64,000 nucleotides of DNA from an uncultured Actinomycetes bacterium (GTDB lineage Bacteria > Actinomycetota > Acidimicrobiia > Acidimicrobiales > RAAP-2). Shown here piece after piece: positions 35,746 through 45,197 of this stretch. The stretch covers positions 61,762-125,761 of the forward strand of contig CAIKUQ010000005.1 in NCBI GenBank assembly GCA_903830655.1, in the 5' to 3' direction. The first letter of the stretch is position 1; every line of letters begins with the position of its first letter. The notes under the pieces are model-generated. The model worked only from the letters and a program-made list of their open reading frames with translations. It was not told where the DNA came from and ran no database searches. Both the position numbers and the translations under genes were made by a program.

Positions 35746-37371
35746 ATGCTCCGCCGCCGCCACCTCGGTCGAGTCACGTTCGCCGAAGCAAATGACTTTC
35801 AACGAGCGCTGGCCGAAAGTAGTGATGACTACTTATTGTTGTTCGAGCACCCTCCCACCTATACGCGTGGCGTGCGAACTGATCCCAGCAACTTCCTCGT
35901 TCCGCTGGAAGATTTGCCCGGCACCGTCGTCGACGCTGACCGCGGGGGAGACGTTACCTATCACGCACCTGGCCAAGTTGTTGGCTGGGCGGTCGTTACT
36001 GTTCCCAACGAGCCCAATGCCGGCCCCGCGCATGTGCACAAACTCGAAGATGCCGTCATTGCCACCGTTACCTCACTCGACCCCGAGGGAGTTCTAGGCG
36101 TTGTCGGACGTCTAGCGGAGTACCCCGGTGTTTGGGCGCATACAGATTCCAGCCCCCACAAAATTGCCGCGGTCGGGGTTCGCACATTTCGAAACTCTGG
36201 CGGAGAGCGTCGCACGCTCCATGGCGTTGCGCTCAATGTCGATATTGATCTCGAAGGTTTTTCAAAGATCGTTCCCTGCGGAATTCCCGATAAGCCGGTT
36301 GGTTCCTTGCATTCACTGGGGCTCGCGGTGCCCTACCAAGTGGTCGAAGACCGACTTGGTGAAGAGCTCGACCTCCAGTTCGGGGGACACGCCGATGTTG
36401 CGCGAGTCGACAGTTCACAAGCGACTCTTAGCGATGAGCGGCCCCTGATTCGCCGCCTCCGTAAGGCCGGAGTCAATCCCGACGAGGCACTTTCTATTAA
36501 TACACGTAAGCCCGAATGGCTTCGTATCGAAGCCCACATGGGCCAGGAGTTCCAATCACTACGCACCCTCACCGAGGACCTCAGACTGGTGACGGTTTGT
36601 GAAGAGGCTGGTTGCCCGAACATCTTTGAATGCTGGAGTGATGGCACCGCTACCTTCATGGTCAACGGTGAGCGGTGTACGCGAGCCTGCGGTTTCTGTC
36701 TCATCGACACCCGGAAGCCTTTCGCCCTAGACCCGACTGAGCCATCGCGCGTGGCGGAAGCGGTGGTTCGACTTAATCTTAAGCACGCTGTTGTCACCTG
36801 CGTGGCCCGTGATGACTTGGCCGATGGTGGAGCGGGAGCAATCGCCGAAACGATTTACGCAATTCGCGAACGCGCCCCGGAGACTCAGATTGAAGTCCTG
36901 ATTAGTGACGTAAAGGGCGACCGAGCTTCTCTCGACCTAATTCTCAACGCGCGACCGGACGTGCTGAACCACAATGTGGAGACGGTGTCGAGATTGCAGC
37001 ACGCGGTACGCCCATCGGCGGGTTACTTACGCTCGCTCACGACGTTGGCGCGTAGCGCTCAAGCGGGACTCACGACGAAATCTGGACTGATGGTGGGTCT
37101 CGGTGAAACGGCCGATGAGATCGAACAGGCACTCGCCGACATGTACGCCGTGGGAGTTCAGATTGCCACCATTGGCCAATACCTGCGTCCGACTGCCCGT
37201 CATCTGCCCGTAGCGCGCTACTGGACCCCAGACGAATTTAAGGACCTCGAACAACGCGGTCTAGCCCTGGGGCTCAAACACGTTCAATCCTCACCGCTTA
37301 CCCGTTCGAGTTATCACGCTCGCGAGGCCCACGCTGCGGCGACGCCCGTGGGCATGCCGGCGATCCGGTAA
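35746..37371 (+). CDS. LipB-LipA fusion: octanoyltransferase joined to lipoyl synthase
   Basis: One uninterrupted 541-residue frame carries both steps of lipoate synthesis on proteins. Residues about 1-222 are LipB, which moves octanoate from ACP to the lipoyl lysine: RGGDVTYHAPGQ, Lys139 in HKIAAVGVR and catalytic Cys178 in VPCGIPDKPVGS. Residues about 250-541 are LipA, the radical SAM enzyme that inserts two sulphurs: auxiliary-cluster Cys285, 290 and 296 (CEEAGCPNIFEC), radical SAM Cys311, 315 and 318 (CTRACGFC), and the C-terminal RSSYHA Ser ligand. All key residues are intact. The ATG abuts the E2 stop (TAAATG), so the lipoylating enzyme is made with its substrate protein. Confidence 0.93.
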   Translation: MLRRRHLGRVTFAEANDFQRALAESSDDYLLLFEHPPTYTRGVRTDPSNFLVPLEDLPGTVVDADRGGDVTYHAPGQVVGWAVVTVPNEPNAGPAHVHKLEDAVIATVTSLDPEGVLGVVGRLAEYPGVWAHTDSSPHKIAAVGVRTFRNSGGERRTLHGVALNVDIDLEGFSKIVPCGIPDKPVGSLHSLGLAVPYQVVEDRLGEELDLQFGGHADVARVDSSQATLSDERPLIRRLRKAGVNPDEALSINTRKPEWLRIEAHMGQEFQSLRTLTEDLRLVTVCEEAGCPNIFECWSDGTATFMVNGERCTRACGFCLIDTRKPFALDPTEPSRVAEAVVRLNLKHAVVTCVARDDLADGGAGAIAETIYAIRERAPETQIEVLISDVKGDRASLDLILNARPDVLNHNVETVSRLQHAVRPSAGYLRSLTTLARSAQAGLTTKSGLMVGLGETADEIEQALADMYAVGVQIATIGQYLRPTARHLPVARYWTPDEFKDLEQRGLALGLKHVQSSPLTRSSYHAREAHAAATPVGMPAIR

Positions 37372-37462
37372 ATCACCTTTTTCAGTACGTTGCTGGTCGC
37401 TACCGAGAAGGCGGCGTGCGCTCGACTGGGCTAGACGGGGACAACAAACCTTGACGGAAGAC

Positions 37463-40400
37463 TTACGCGATGAAGTATTTTGCCCGCGGGTGATGGCTAA
37501 TGATTGCGTCGGTGGATTGTTCGGGGTGGAGTTGGAAACCTTCGGAGACAACCACGCCGATTCGGCTGGCTTCTAACAAGTCCGCCACCTTGGCATTATC
37601 GGAGAGATCGGGGCAAGCGGGATATCCCCACGAGTATCGACCGCCGCGATATTGCTGGCGGAAAAGGCCCAGAAGGTTCGGACCGTCTTCGTTGACAAAA
37701 TTCAGCTCTTCGCGAATACGTTGATGCCACATCTCGGCGAGAGCCTCCGCCATTTCAACTCCGAGTCCGTGGAGCATGAGGTAGTCGTTGTAGCGATCTT
37801 CGTCAAAGAGCTCCGTGCACCGCTCGGACACGCGCTCGCCCATTGTTACGAGCATGAAGCTGGCGTAGTCCTTGTCGGGGCTGTCGACTGAACGGAAGAA
37901 GTCGGCAATGCACAGGAACGGGCTCTCGTTTTGACGGGGGAAGTGGAAGCGAGTTCGCTCGGTGCTTCGCGTGTCATCGGTGTACACGATGAGGTCTTGG
38001 CCGTCGGCGGCGACAGGGAAGTGGCCCCACACAACTTGGGGAACCAGCAGGTCGGCGGCCTTCGCAATCGCTAACTGTTCGCGCAATGTTGCGCTAACGC
38101 GAGTTTTGAAAGCGGCGTCATCCTCACCCTCTTCGGGACGGTAACCCCATTGATTACGAAAGAGCGAGGTGAGGTTTAAGAATTCGCTGATTTCATCAAC
38201 GCTCATGCCCTTGGCCACACGACTACCGACGAAAGGTGGTGGAAAAAGGGGGTTGTCAGTTTCGGCCTCGGGGCTACGCGCAGGAAGATCGGGAGCCTGA
38301 ACAAACTCGTCTCGGAAGCGACGCTGGACATTCTTTTCAGAAAGCTCGCGGCCATACTTATCATCGACAAGTTCACCACGTCGAATTTCGCCCAATCGGT
38401 CAAGAACTCGCAGACCCTCAAAGGCATCTTTGCCGTAAAAGACTCGTCCTTGGTACACCTCGCGGAGGTCGCGCTCAACGTAGGTGCGGGTGAGGGCCGC
38501 CCCACCCAGGAGTACGGGAATGTGCGAAAGGCCCCGGGCATTGAGCTCTTCTAAATTCTCGCGCATAATCAAGGTTGATTTCACGAGGAGTCCGCTCATG
38601 CCTAAGGCGTCCGCCTTGTGCTCTTCCAGGGCTTGAATCATCTCGGAGATGCCGATTTTGATGCCCAAGTTAATGACCTCATAGCCATTGTTGGTCAAAA
38701 TGATGTCCACTAGGTTTTTACCGATGTCGTGAACGTCACCCTTAACGGTGGCGAGAACGATTCGACCCCGACCTCCCTGGTCGCTTTTTTCCATAAAAGG
38801 TTCTAGGTAGGCCACGGCGGCCTTCATGGTTTCGGCACTCTGTAGCACGAAGGGCAGTTGCATCTCGCCACTGGCGAAAAGGTCACCCACTTCTCGCATG
38901 CCATCGAGCAGGAGATCATTAACAATCAAAAGTGGCGTATGGCCCGCCGCGAGAGCTTCGGCGAGGTCCTCTTCGAGACCTACCCGGACGCCATCGATGA
39001 TGCGACGCCGCAAACGCGCTTCGAGATCTAGATCGTCTAGAGCGGGGCCCGACTCACCAGCCAGGCTGACGCCCTCGAAGAGTCCGAGAAGTTCGGTGAG
39101 GGGGTCGTACCCTTCGCCGCGACGGTCGTAGATCAAGTCAAGACAGACTTCTCGGGCTCGATCATCAATGCGGTGAAGTGGCAAGATTTTGCTGGCGTGG
39201 ACAATGGCGGCGTCTAGGCCAGCCTCGCTGCACTCGTGCAGATACACCGAGTTAAGAACCTGTCGTGCGGCCGGGTTCAGCCCAAATGAAATATTAGAAA
39301 GTCCCAAGATGGTGCGAACACCGGGTAATTCGGCTTTAATCCGTCGAATTGCCTCAATGGTTTCGATTCCGTCCTTGCGTGACTCTTCCATACCAGTTGA
39401 GAGTGGAAGGGCGAGAGGATCGATAAAAATGTCGCTGGCGGAGAGTCCGTATTTGGTGGTGGCGATTTCGGTGATATTTCGAGCGGCGCGGACCTTCCAC
39501 TCCGCGGTACGTGCTTGACCCTCTTCGTCAATACAGGTTGCCACGACGCCAGCACCGAATTCGGCGGCCAGGCTCAAAAAGCCATCGAGCCGAGTACCTG
39601 GGCCCTGACCCTCTTCGAGGTTGACCGAGTTCAAGAGAGCCTTGCCACCAATCCAGCTCAACGCCTGGCGAGCCACCTTGGTTTCGGTGGTGTCGACCAT
39701 CAGGGGAACGGAGGACTGCGTGGCGAAGCGACTCATCACTTCGTTCATATCGGCCACCCCGTCGGCACCGGTGTAGTCAACGCACACGTCCAGAATGTGC
39801 GCACCTTCACGGATTTGTTCGCGACCAATCGAAACGCAGGTGTCCCAATCGCCAGCGAGCATCGCGTCGCGGAATTTTTTAGATCCGTTGGCGTTGGTTC
39901 TTTCGCCAACCATCAAGACCGAGTTCTCTTGTGAGTAGGCGGTCGACGAGTAAATCGATGCAACGGAGGGCTCGAGTTCCCCTGTTCGTTTGGCCGGCTG
40001 AGCCTTGCTCACCGCTTCGACCACACGCGCCAAGTGCTCTGGCGTGGTTCCACAGCAGCCGCCCACAACGCGTACGCCATGTTCACTGACGAATTTCGCA
40101 AGGTGCTCAGCCAGCGCTTCGGGAGTGAGGTCGTAGTGCATCTTTCCGTCCACCACGCTCGGAAGCCCCGCGTTTGGTAAACAGCTAATGGGAATTGGCG
40201 AGCTCTCAGCCAAGGTTCGCAAGGGTTCGTACATTTCGACTGGACCGGTCGCGCAGTTCAGGCCAATGAGATCAATACCCATTGGGGCGAGCGCAGTCAG
40301 GGCGGCCCCAATTTCGGTGCCGGGCAGCATCCGTCCGGTGAGCTCGATAGTCACTTGTGCCTGTATCGGCACGATGCGACCATGACGAGCCATCGCGCGG

Positions 40401-40966
40401 TGACAAGCGTTGATCGCGGCTTTTCCCGAGAGTAGATCGAACATCGTTTCAACTAACAGGAGGTCGACGCCACCTTCTAAGAGTGCGTACGCCATCTCTT
40501 CGTAACTCCGCGTTAGCTCCTCGTAGGGGATTTGTCCCAAAGTTGGAAACTTTGTCCCCGGCCCGATAGATCCAGCCACAAACTTCGGACTACCCGGTGA
40601 CGCGTACGAGTCGGCCACTCGACGAGCCAATTGTGCCGAAGCGAGTGAGAGTTCGTGCGCGCGTTCGGCAATGCCGTATTCGTTGAGAACAATCGACGAT
40701 GAGCCGAAGGAGTTGGTTTCGATAACGTCAACACCCACGTCAAGAAATGATCGGTGGAGGCGCTCAATTGATTCGGGCTTGGTAACGACGAGGATTTCGT
40801 TGCATCCTTCAAAGTCGGCCCCACCGAAGTCGCTAGCGGTTAAATCCTGGAGCTGGAGGTTGGTCCCGGTGGCGCCGTCGTAGATGAGGACTCGCTCGGC
40901 GAGGGCGCAAAGATAGGGGTCATTCGCACCCGGTCGGGCAAAAGGGGGGTGAATTAGCTCGTCCAT
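37463..40966 (-). CDS. metH: Cobalamin-dependent methionine synthase
   Basis: Transfers a methyl group from methyltetrahydrofolate to homocysteine through methylcobalamin. 1167 residues with all modules in order: homocysteine-binding barrel (zinc Cys in LNCATGP and VGGCCGTTPEH near residues 299-304), pterin-binding barrel, cap and cobalamin domain with DVHDIGKNLVD near residues 740-750, and the C-terminal reactivation domain with RYSWGYPACPDLSD near residue 1113. The upstream region is only 46 bases and shows no cobalamin riboswitch. It is divergent from a cobalamin adenosyltransferase gene. It lies convergent to lipBA with about 90 plain bases between. Confidence 0.97.
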   Translation of the reverse strand: MDELIHPPFARPGANDPYLCALAERVLIYDGATGTNLQLQDLTASDFGGADFEGCNEILVVTKPESIERLHRSFLDVGVDVIETNSFGSSSIVLNEYGIAERAHELSLASAQLARRVADSYASPGSPKFVAGSIGPGTKFPTLGQIPYEELTRSYEEMAYALLEGGVDLLLVETMFDLLSGKAAINACHRAMARHGRIVPIQAQVTIELTGRMLPGTEIGAALTALAPMGIDLIGLNCATGPVEMYEPLRTLAESSPIPISCLPNAGLPSVVDGKMHYDLTPEALAEHLAKFVSEHGVRVVGGCCGTTPEHLARVVEAVSKAQPAKRTGELEPSVASIYSSTAYSQENSVLMVGERTNANGSKKFRDAMLAGDWDTCVSIGREQIREGAHILDVCVDYTGADGVADMNEVMSRFATQSSVPLMVDTTETKVARQALSWIGGKALLNSVNLEEGQGPGTRLDGFLSLAAEFGAGVVATCIDEEGQARTAEWKVRAARNITEIATTKYGLSASDIFIDPLALPLSTGMEESRKDGIETIEAIRRIKAELPGVRTILGLSNISFGLNPAARQVLNSVYLHECSEAGLDAAIVHASKILPLHRIDDRAREVCLDLIYDRRGEGYDPLTELLGLFEGVSLAGESGPALDDLDLEARLRRRIIDGVRVGLEEDLAEALAAGHTPLLIVNDLLLDGMREVGDLFASGEMQLPFVLQSAETMKAAVAYLEPFMEKSDQGGRGRIVLATVKGDVHDIGKNLVDIILTNNGYEVINLGIKIGISEMIQALEEHKADALGMSGLLVKSTLIMRENLEELNARGLSHIPVLLGGAALTRTYVERDLREVYQGRVFYGKDAFEGLRVLDRLGEIRRGELVDDKYGRELSEKNVQRRFRDEFVQAPDLPARSPEAETDNPLFPPPFVGSRVAKGMSVDEISEFLNLTSLFRNQWGYRPEEGEDDAAFKTRVSATLREQLAIAKAADLLVPQVVWGHFPVAADGQDLIVYTDDTRSTERTRFHFPRQNESPFLCIADFFRSVDSPDKDYASFMLVTMGERVSERCTELFDEDRYNDYLMLHGLGVEMAEALAEMWHQRIREELNFVNEDGPNLLGLFRQQYRGGRYSWGYPACPDLSDNAKVADLLEASRIGVVVSEGFQLHPEQSTDAIISHHPRAKYFIA

Positions 40967-41000
40967 TGAGCACCAAGGCTACCGGTCGCTGGCCATTCAC

Positions 41001-41006
41001 TACGCT
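41001..41006 (+). promoter_or_regulatory. -10 box (TACGCT) of a leaderless transcript
   Basis: TACGCT ends 6 bases before the ATG at 41013, with no ribosome site between. On the other strand a TAGCCT lies 9 bases before the metH ATG, so two compact promoters share the gap. Confidence 0.45.
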
Positions 41007-41012
41007 AAAACA

Positions 41013-41546
41013 ATGGGGATTTACACCGGCACAGGAGATGATGGGACTACCGGTCTCTACTTTGGTGGGCGAGTGGACAAGGACAGTCCTCAAATCGAAC
41101 TTAATGGCACGGTGGACGAGGCGCAATCATTCTTAGGTTGGGCACGCTCTCTCACCGATCCGGCCTCGCAGGTACATCAGCTCATTGCTGATTTGCAACG
41201 GGACCTATGGATTCTCATGGCCGAGGTGGCAACTGCGAGCGAACAGCGCGCCAAGCTGAGCGCCGGAAAAGACTTGATCACCGGAGAGATGGTCACCAAG
41301 CTCGAAAAGTTGATCGATGAATGGGCGGCGATCGTTGGGCCAATAACGGAGTTTGTCATTCCCGGTAAAACGACCCTTTCGGCCGCACTCGATATCTCGC
41401 GCACGGTAGTGAGGCGGGCCGAACGTCACGCATTTGGAGTCTTGGATGAAGCAACCTTGGTCCCGGTGTACTTAAATCGATTGAGCGACCTTCTCTGGAC
41501 GCTGGCTCGTGCGGTCGAAGTCAAAAACGAACAAAATAGAAAATAA
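41013..41546 (+). CDS. Cob(I)alamin adenosyltransferase, PduO type
   Basis: Makes adenosylcobalamin from ATP and cob(I)alamin. 177 residues of the PduO fold: TGTGDDGTTGL (ATP-binding) at the start, ELNGTVDEAQSFLG, VRRAERHAF (Arg-Glu ATP contacts) and YLNRLSDLLWTLAR at the end. It is divergent from metH; both handle cobalamin, though MetH uses the methyl form. The message appears leaderless. pepA follows 13 bases later. Confidence 0.92.
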   Translation: MGIYTGTGDDGTTGLYFGGRVDKDSPQIELNGTVDEAQSFLGWARSLTDPASQVHQLIADLQRDLWILMAEVATASEQRAKLSAGKDLITGEMVTKLEKLIDEWAAIVGPITEFVIPGKTTLSAALDISRTVVRRAERHAFGVLDEATLVPVYLNRLSDLLWTLARAVEVKNEQNRK

Positions 41547-41559
41547 ACAGGAGAGAACT

Positions 41560-43071
41560 ATGGGCTTTTCATCATCACTGGGCAATTTACGTGACTACCA
41601 AAATGTCGGATACCTCGCGGTTCCGCTACTCATCACTGAAGGCGTGGCGGGAGTGTCAGCGATTATTCCAACCGAACTCGCCGGTTTTGATATTCCGCGT
41701 CGTTTCGGGGCCGAATGGTTGAAGAGCAATGGGGTAAGTGACAAGGCGGGGAGCGCAACAGTTTTACGTTCTACGAGTGGTATCTCCATTATTTTGGTTT
41801 CGGTTGGACAGGATTTCAACAACTACGAGTCCTGGCGCCTGGTGGGTAGTGCGGTGATGCGAATCGCTGGGGCCGAAGCGGTCAATCTCCTGTTCCCCCT
41901 CGATGTGATTAGTCAAGCCAGCGGTTGTGCTCAAGCGGTTGTCGAGGGCGCAGCTCTGTCGGTCTATGACTACAAGGCCCCGGAGAAGGAGGCCGAACTG
42001 TATCTCGTCCCCCTGGACGCGCAAGAGCCAAACTCTGAAACGCTCCGAACGATTGAATCAGCAATCGAAGATGCCCTGAGTGCGACCGAGTTAGTCAACT
42101 GGGCGAAGCGACTGATCGATATGCCACCGCGTGACGCGTCACCTCGCAAACTGGCTAAGGCCTACGCGAAGCGACTCGGGGAGCAAGAAAACGTAACGGT
42201 CGAAGTCTGGGACGCAGATCGCGTGAAGGCCGAAGGGCTGGGTGGGCTAATTGGAGTGGGGCGCGGTTCGAACGAGCCCGTCCGTCTGGTCTACGCCACC
42301 TATCGACCTAAGGCGAGCGAAAATACGCCTCACGTGGTGCTCGTCGGCAAGGGCATCACCTTCGACTCGGGTGGACTCAGCATTAAGCCCGCGGACTCAA
42401 TGATGACCATGAAGTCAGACATGTCGGGCTCGGCCATCGTCATGGCAACTCTGGCGCTCTGCGCCGAACTAGGGCTCAACCTGCGCGTTACCGCGATAGC
42501 CCCAATGAGCGAGAACATGACGGGTGGATCAGCCACTCGCCCCGGTGACGTATTGACGATACGAAATGGCACCACCGTTGAAGTCCTCAATACCGACGCC
42601 GAGGGCCGTTTGGTGTTGGCCGACGGACTCACCCTCGCCACCGAAATCGAACCGTCACTAATCATCGACATCGCGACACTCACGGGAGCCCAACGCGTGG
42701 CCCTAGGAGATCAGATTGCGGCGTTCTACTCCACCTCTGATGCGGTGGCGAAGGCGCTAGAAAACTCGAGTGAAGCCACTGGCGAATGTCTATGGCGCAT
42801 GCCACTTCACGCGGGCTACAACCCCGCCATCGAATCTGAGATTGCCGACATCAAGAACATTGGCGCGGGTGGTGGTGGATCAATTACCGCCGCCTTGTTC
42901 TTACAGCGTTTCGTCGCAGACAAACCCTGGGTTCACTTTGATATTGCCTCGACCGCACGTGCTGAGGGTGGACGTGGTTACTTAAGCAAGGGCGCGACGG
43001 CCTTTGGCGTGAGAACTTTGACGCACTTCTTGAGCGAGGTCGCAAGCAAGGGCACTCTGCCAACGGCGTAG
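41560..43071 (+). CDS. pepA: Leucyl aminopeptidase (M17 family)
   Basis: Removes N-terminal residues from peptides in the cytoplasm; a hexamer with two metals per site in this family. About 503 residues: a variable N-terminal domain (1-170) and a catalytic domain with GKGITFDSGGLSIKP, MKSDMSGSA and the hallmark NTDAEGRLVLADGL. The ATG at 41560 follows AGGAGAG; the frame is open further upstream into the adenosyltransferase gene, but that part is not expected to be translated as PepA. Confidence 0.94.
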   Translation: MGFSSSLGNLRDYQNVGYLAVPLLITEGVAGVSAIIPTELAGFDIPRRFGAEWLKSNGVSDKAGSATVLRSTSGISIILVSVGQDFNNYESWRLVGSAVMRIAGAEAVNLLFPLDVISQASGCAQAVVEGAALSVYDYKAPEKEAELYLVPLDAQEPNSETLRTIESAIEDALSATELVNWAKRLIDMPPRDASPRKLAKAYAKRLGEQENVTVEVWDADRVKAEGLGGLIGVGRGSNEPVRLVYATYRPKASENTPHVVLVGKGITFDSGGLSIKPADSMMTMKSDMSGSAIVMATLALCAELGLNLRVTAIAPMSENMTGGSATRPGDVLTIRNGTTVEVLNTDAEGRLVLADGLTLATEIEPSLIIDIATLTGAQRVALGDQIAAFYSTSDAVAKALENSSEATGECLWRMPLHAGYNPAIESEIADIKNIGAGGGGSITAALFLQRFVADKPWVHFDIASTARAEGGRGYLSKGATAFGVRTLTHFLSEVASKGTLPTA

Positions 43072-43147
43072 AGATGCGAATCGTTTGCAGCTGGACGAAT
43101 TGAATACTCGACCTAACAAGTAGGCTTTAGCGGTCGAAAGGAACGAA

Positions 43148-44311
43148 GTGTCTTCACCTCGTGATCTACTGAACGCCGCCAAATCTGAGATTCGAGAAAT
43201 CGAACCACAAGAGGTCGCCGCGAACCTCAAGAACTACGTAATTCTTGACGTCCGTGAGCCGGACGAATACGAGCAGGGGGCCGTTCCAGGAGCTATTCAC
43301 GTGCCACGCGGACAACTGGAGTTCAATGTCGAGGGCCGAATCCCAGATAAGAACGCCCACCTCGCTGTCTACTGCGCGGGTGGAGTGCGTAGCGCCTTTG
43401 CCACGAAGACCCTGCAAGACCTCGGCTACACCGACGTAGTTTCGGTCATTGGGGGATTCAACAAGTGGAAAGATGACGGTCTCACCTGGTCAACGCCACA
43501 AACATTAACTACCGATCAGCGAATCCGTTATCACCGTCACTTGCTCTTGCCCGAAGTTGGCGAGAAGGGCCAAATGAAGCTTCTCGCTTCTAAGGTCCTG
43601 ATGCTCGGTGCGGGTGGACTTGGATCGCCCGCCGCGCTCTACCTGGCGGCTGCGGGGGTAGGGACTATCGGAATCATCGACATGGATGTGGTGGATTCTT
43701 CGAACATTCAACGTCAAGTCCTCCACAACATGGACCGCGTAGGAATGCGCAAGGTTGACTCGGCGAAGATGACTTTGAGCGCGATGAACCCTGACTTAAA
43801 GGTCATCACCTACGACACTCGACTTAACGCCGAGAACATCCTCGAGATTTTTGATGGCTATGACGTAATTGTTGATGGAACGGACAACTTCCCAACTCGC
43901 TACCTCGTCAATGACGCAGCGCTTCTCAAGAAGATTCCGGTTATCCACGGCTCTATTTTCCGTTTCGAGGGGCAAGCCACCGTTTTTGAGCCCTACGTGG
44001 GTCCCTGCTACCGCTGCATGATCCCTGAACCACCACCCGCCGAATTAGCTCCGAGCTGTGCTGAGGCTGGCGTGTTGGGAGTGCTTCCGGGAATCATTGG
44101 CTCAATCCAAGCTGTCGAAGCAATCAAGATGTTGCTTGGATTAGGCGAGCCACTCGTGGGCCGTCTCTTAACGTACGACGCACTCGAGCAGAGTTTCCGA
44201 AACTTTAAGGTTCGTCGCGACCCATCGTGCCCCGCCTGTGGTGAGAACGCTGGTCCAATCCAGATCATTGAATACGACGAGCTCTGCATGCCGCACGCGG
44301 TACTTAAGTAA
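43148..44311 (+). CDS. Rhodanese-ThiF/MoeB fusion: sulphur-carrier adenylyltransferase
   Basis: 387 residues. N-terminal rhodanese domain (about 15-115) with active Cys76 in YCAGGVRS, then a ThiF/MoeB adenylyltransferase (about 125-370): ATP loop GAGGLGSP, NIQRQVLH with the Arg finger, zinc pairs in CYRC and CPAC, and a Cys in APSCAEAG. Such enzymes activate ThiS/MoaD/CysO-like carriers and load sulphur. In the known MoeZ and human MOCS3 proteins the rhodanese domain is at the C-terminus; here it is first. No carrier-protein gene is nearby. A TAGGCT box and AAAGGA precede the GTG. Confidence 0.9.
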   Translation: MSSPRDLLNAAKSEIREIEPQEVAANLKNYVILDVREPDEYEQGAVPGAIHVPRGQLEFNVEGRIPDKNAHLAVYCAGGVRSAFATKTLQDLGYTDVVSVIGGFNKWKDDGLTWSTPQTLTTDQRIRYHRHLLLPEVGEKGQMKLLASKVLMLGAGGLGSPAALYLAAAGVGTIGIIDMDVVDSSNIQRQVLHNMDRVGMRKVDSAKMTLSAMNPDLKVITYDTRLNAENILEIFDGYDVIVDGTDNFPTRYLVNDAALLKKIPVIHGSIFRFEGQATVFEPYVGPCYRCMIPEPPPAELAPSCAEAGVLGVLPGIIGSIQAVEAIKMLLGLGEPLVGRLLTYDALEQSFRNFKVRRDPSCPACGENAGPIQIIEYDELCMPHAVLK

Positions 44312-44351
44312 AGTGGTTGGCTTCGCCCTCTGGCGTGGCCCTGTGCTGTAA

Positions 44352-44861
44352 CTAGTTGACCTTGACTGCCGTGGTACCGGCAAATTTGTCGTGCAGAGTT
44401 TGGCCGTCCTTGTCCCACAGGCACCACAGGACATCGATGATGCCGACAAGAAAAATTGCGGTAATCAAGTTCATAACGACTGCAGCAATCCAACGTTTTA
44501 GGCTTTGCGCCGTGGTTAAGGGTCCGCCCGTGTTTAGGTCGATGACTTTAATGCTTAAGGCGCGGTCACCAATGGTCTGACCCGCGGGTTTGGCCAGCAT
44601 CAATACTTGGTAGAGACCGACCATGGCTAGGGGCAACAAACTCGGAATGAGGTAGTTGGTACGCGTGCCGGATCCCAGAAACATAATTTCGATCAAGGAT
44701 GCGGGCACACCAATAATGAGGTTGTCCATGATGGTCGCACCGGTTCGCCGCCAAAAGCCGGCGGCGTTAGCTATGGTGCGCGTCGAATTCGCCGCAACTT
44801 CTTTCCCGCAGGTGGGGCAAAATTTCGTATCTGCGGGCGAGCCGCAATGTGGACAGAACAT
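44352..44861 (-). CDS. RDD-family membrane protein with N-terminal zinc ribbon
   Basis: About 169 residues. It starts with a double CxxC zinc ribbon (FCPHCGSP and FCPTCGKE), then an RDD domain (about 35-168) with the FWRRTGATIMDNLI start and three hydrophobic segments, including GDRALSIKV and LKRWIAAVVMN. RDD proteins are poorly characterised; some act in ion transport. The ATG at 44861 is chosen because a TAGCGT box lies seven bases upstream (44869-44874), indicating a leaderless message. Confidence 0.83.
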   Translation of the reverse strand: MFCPHCGSPADTKFCPTCGKEVAANSTRTIANAAGFWRRTGATIMDNLIIGVPASLIEIMFLGSGTRTNYLIPSLLPLAMVGLYQVLMLAKPAGQTIGDRALSIKVIDLNTGGPLTTAQSLKRWIAAVVMNLITAIFLVGIIDVLWCLWDKDGQTLHDKFAGTTAVKVN

Positions 44862-44868
44862 ACTTTTT

Positions 44869-44874
44869 ACGCTA
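44869..44874 (-). promoter_or_regulatory. -10 box (TAGCGT) of a leaderless transcript
   Basis: Read on the minus strand, TAGCGT ends 7 bases before the ATG of the zinc-ribbon RDD protein (44861). Confidence 0.45.
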
Positions 44875-44897
44875 GCCAATCGGTGGGCGAGATTGAG

Positions 44898-45197
44898 TTA
44901 TGGCTGGGAGAGGAAAGGCTGGTGAAAGTGTGAGACTTGGGCCGGCTGGTCGTAAAAAGCCCAGGTCAACTCTTTCCATTTAGGGAAGAGATCGCTCTGG
45001 CGAAAGGCCATGTGAGCCTCGACGCTTTCCCAGTCAATCAGGAGTAGATAGGTAGAGGGGTCTTCGAACTGTCGTCGGACGACCGCTTGGTGACATCCAG
45101 GGGCCGCGGTAATGATTGGCAGCGCCTGGGCGACACTGGCTTCGAAGGCCGACTCTTGGCCCGAGGTGATGTGAACCAGTACGTGTTCGGTGATCAC
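44898..45197 (-). CDS. Antibiotic biosynthesis monooxygenase (ABM) domain protein
   Basis: About 99 residues forming one ABM ferredoxin-like fold: ITEHVLVHITSGQES, a PGCHQAVVRRQFEDPSTYLLLIDW core and a C-terminal FYDQP. Members include quinol monooxygenases and haem-degrading enzymes; no specific activity can be assigned. The GTG at 45197 overlaps the stop of the M20 peptidase gene (GTGA), so it is the last gene of the biotin carboxylase-M20-ABM unit. A longer reading from 45251 lies in the upstream gene and is unlikely. Confidence 0.78.
   Translation of the reverse strand: MITEHVLVHITSGQESAFEASVAQALPIITAAPGCHQAVVRRQFEDPSTYLLLIDWESVEAHMAFRQSDLFPKWKELTWAFYDQPAQVSHFHQPFLSQP

Noticed and set aside
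37372..37462. Gap between lipBA and metH as terminator or small gene
   Set aside because: No stable hairpin with a T-run and no credible frame was found; nothing is annotated.
40967..41012. Cobalamin riboswitch before metH
   Set aside because: Only 46 bases separate metH from the divergent gene, too short for the riboswitch, and no B12-box-like sequence was seen.
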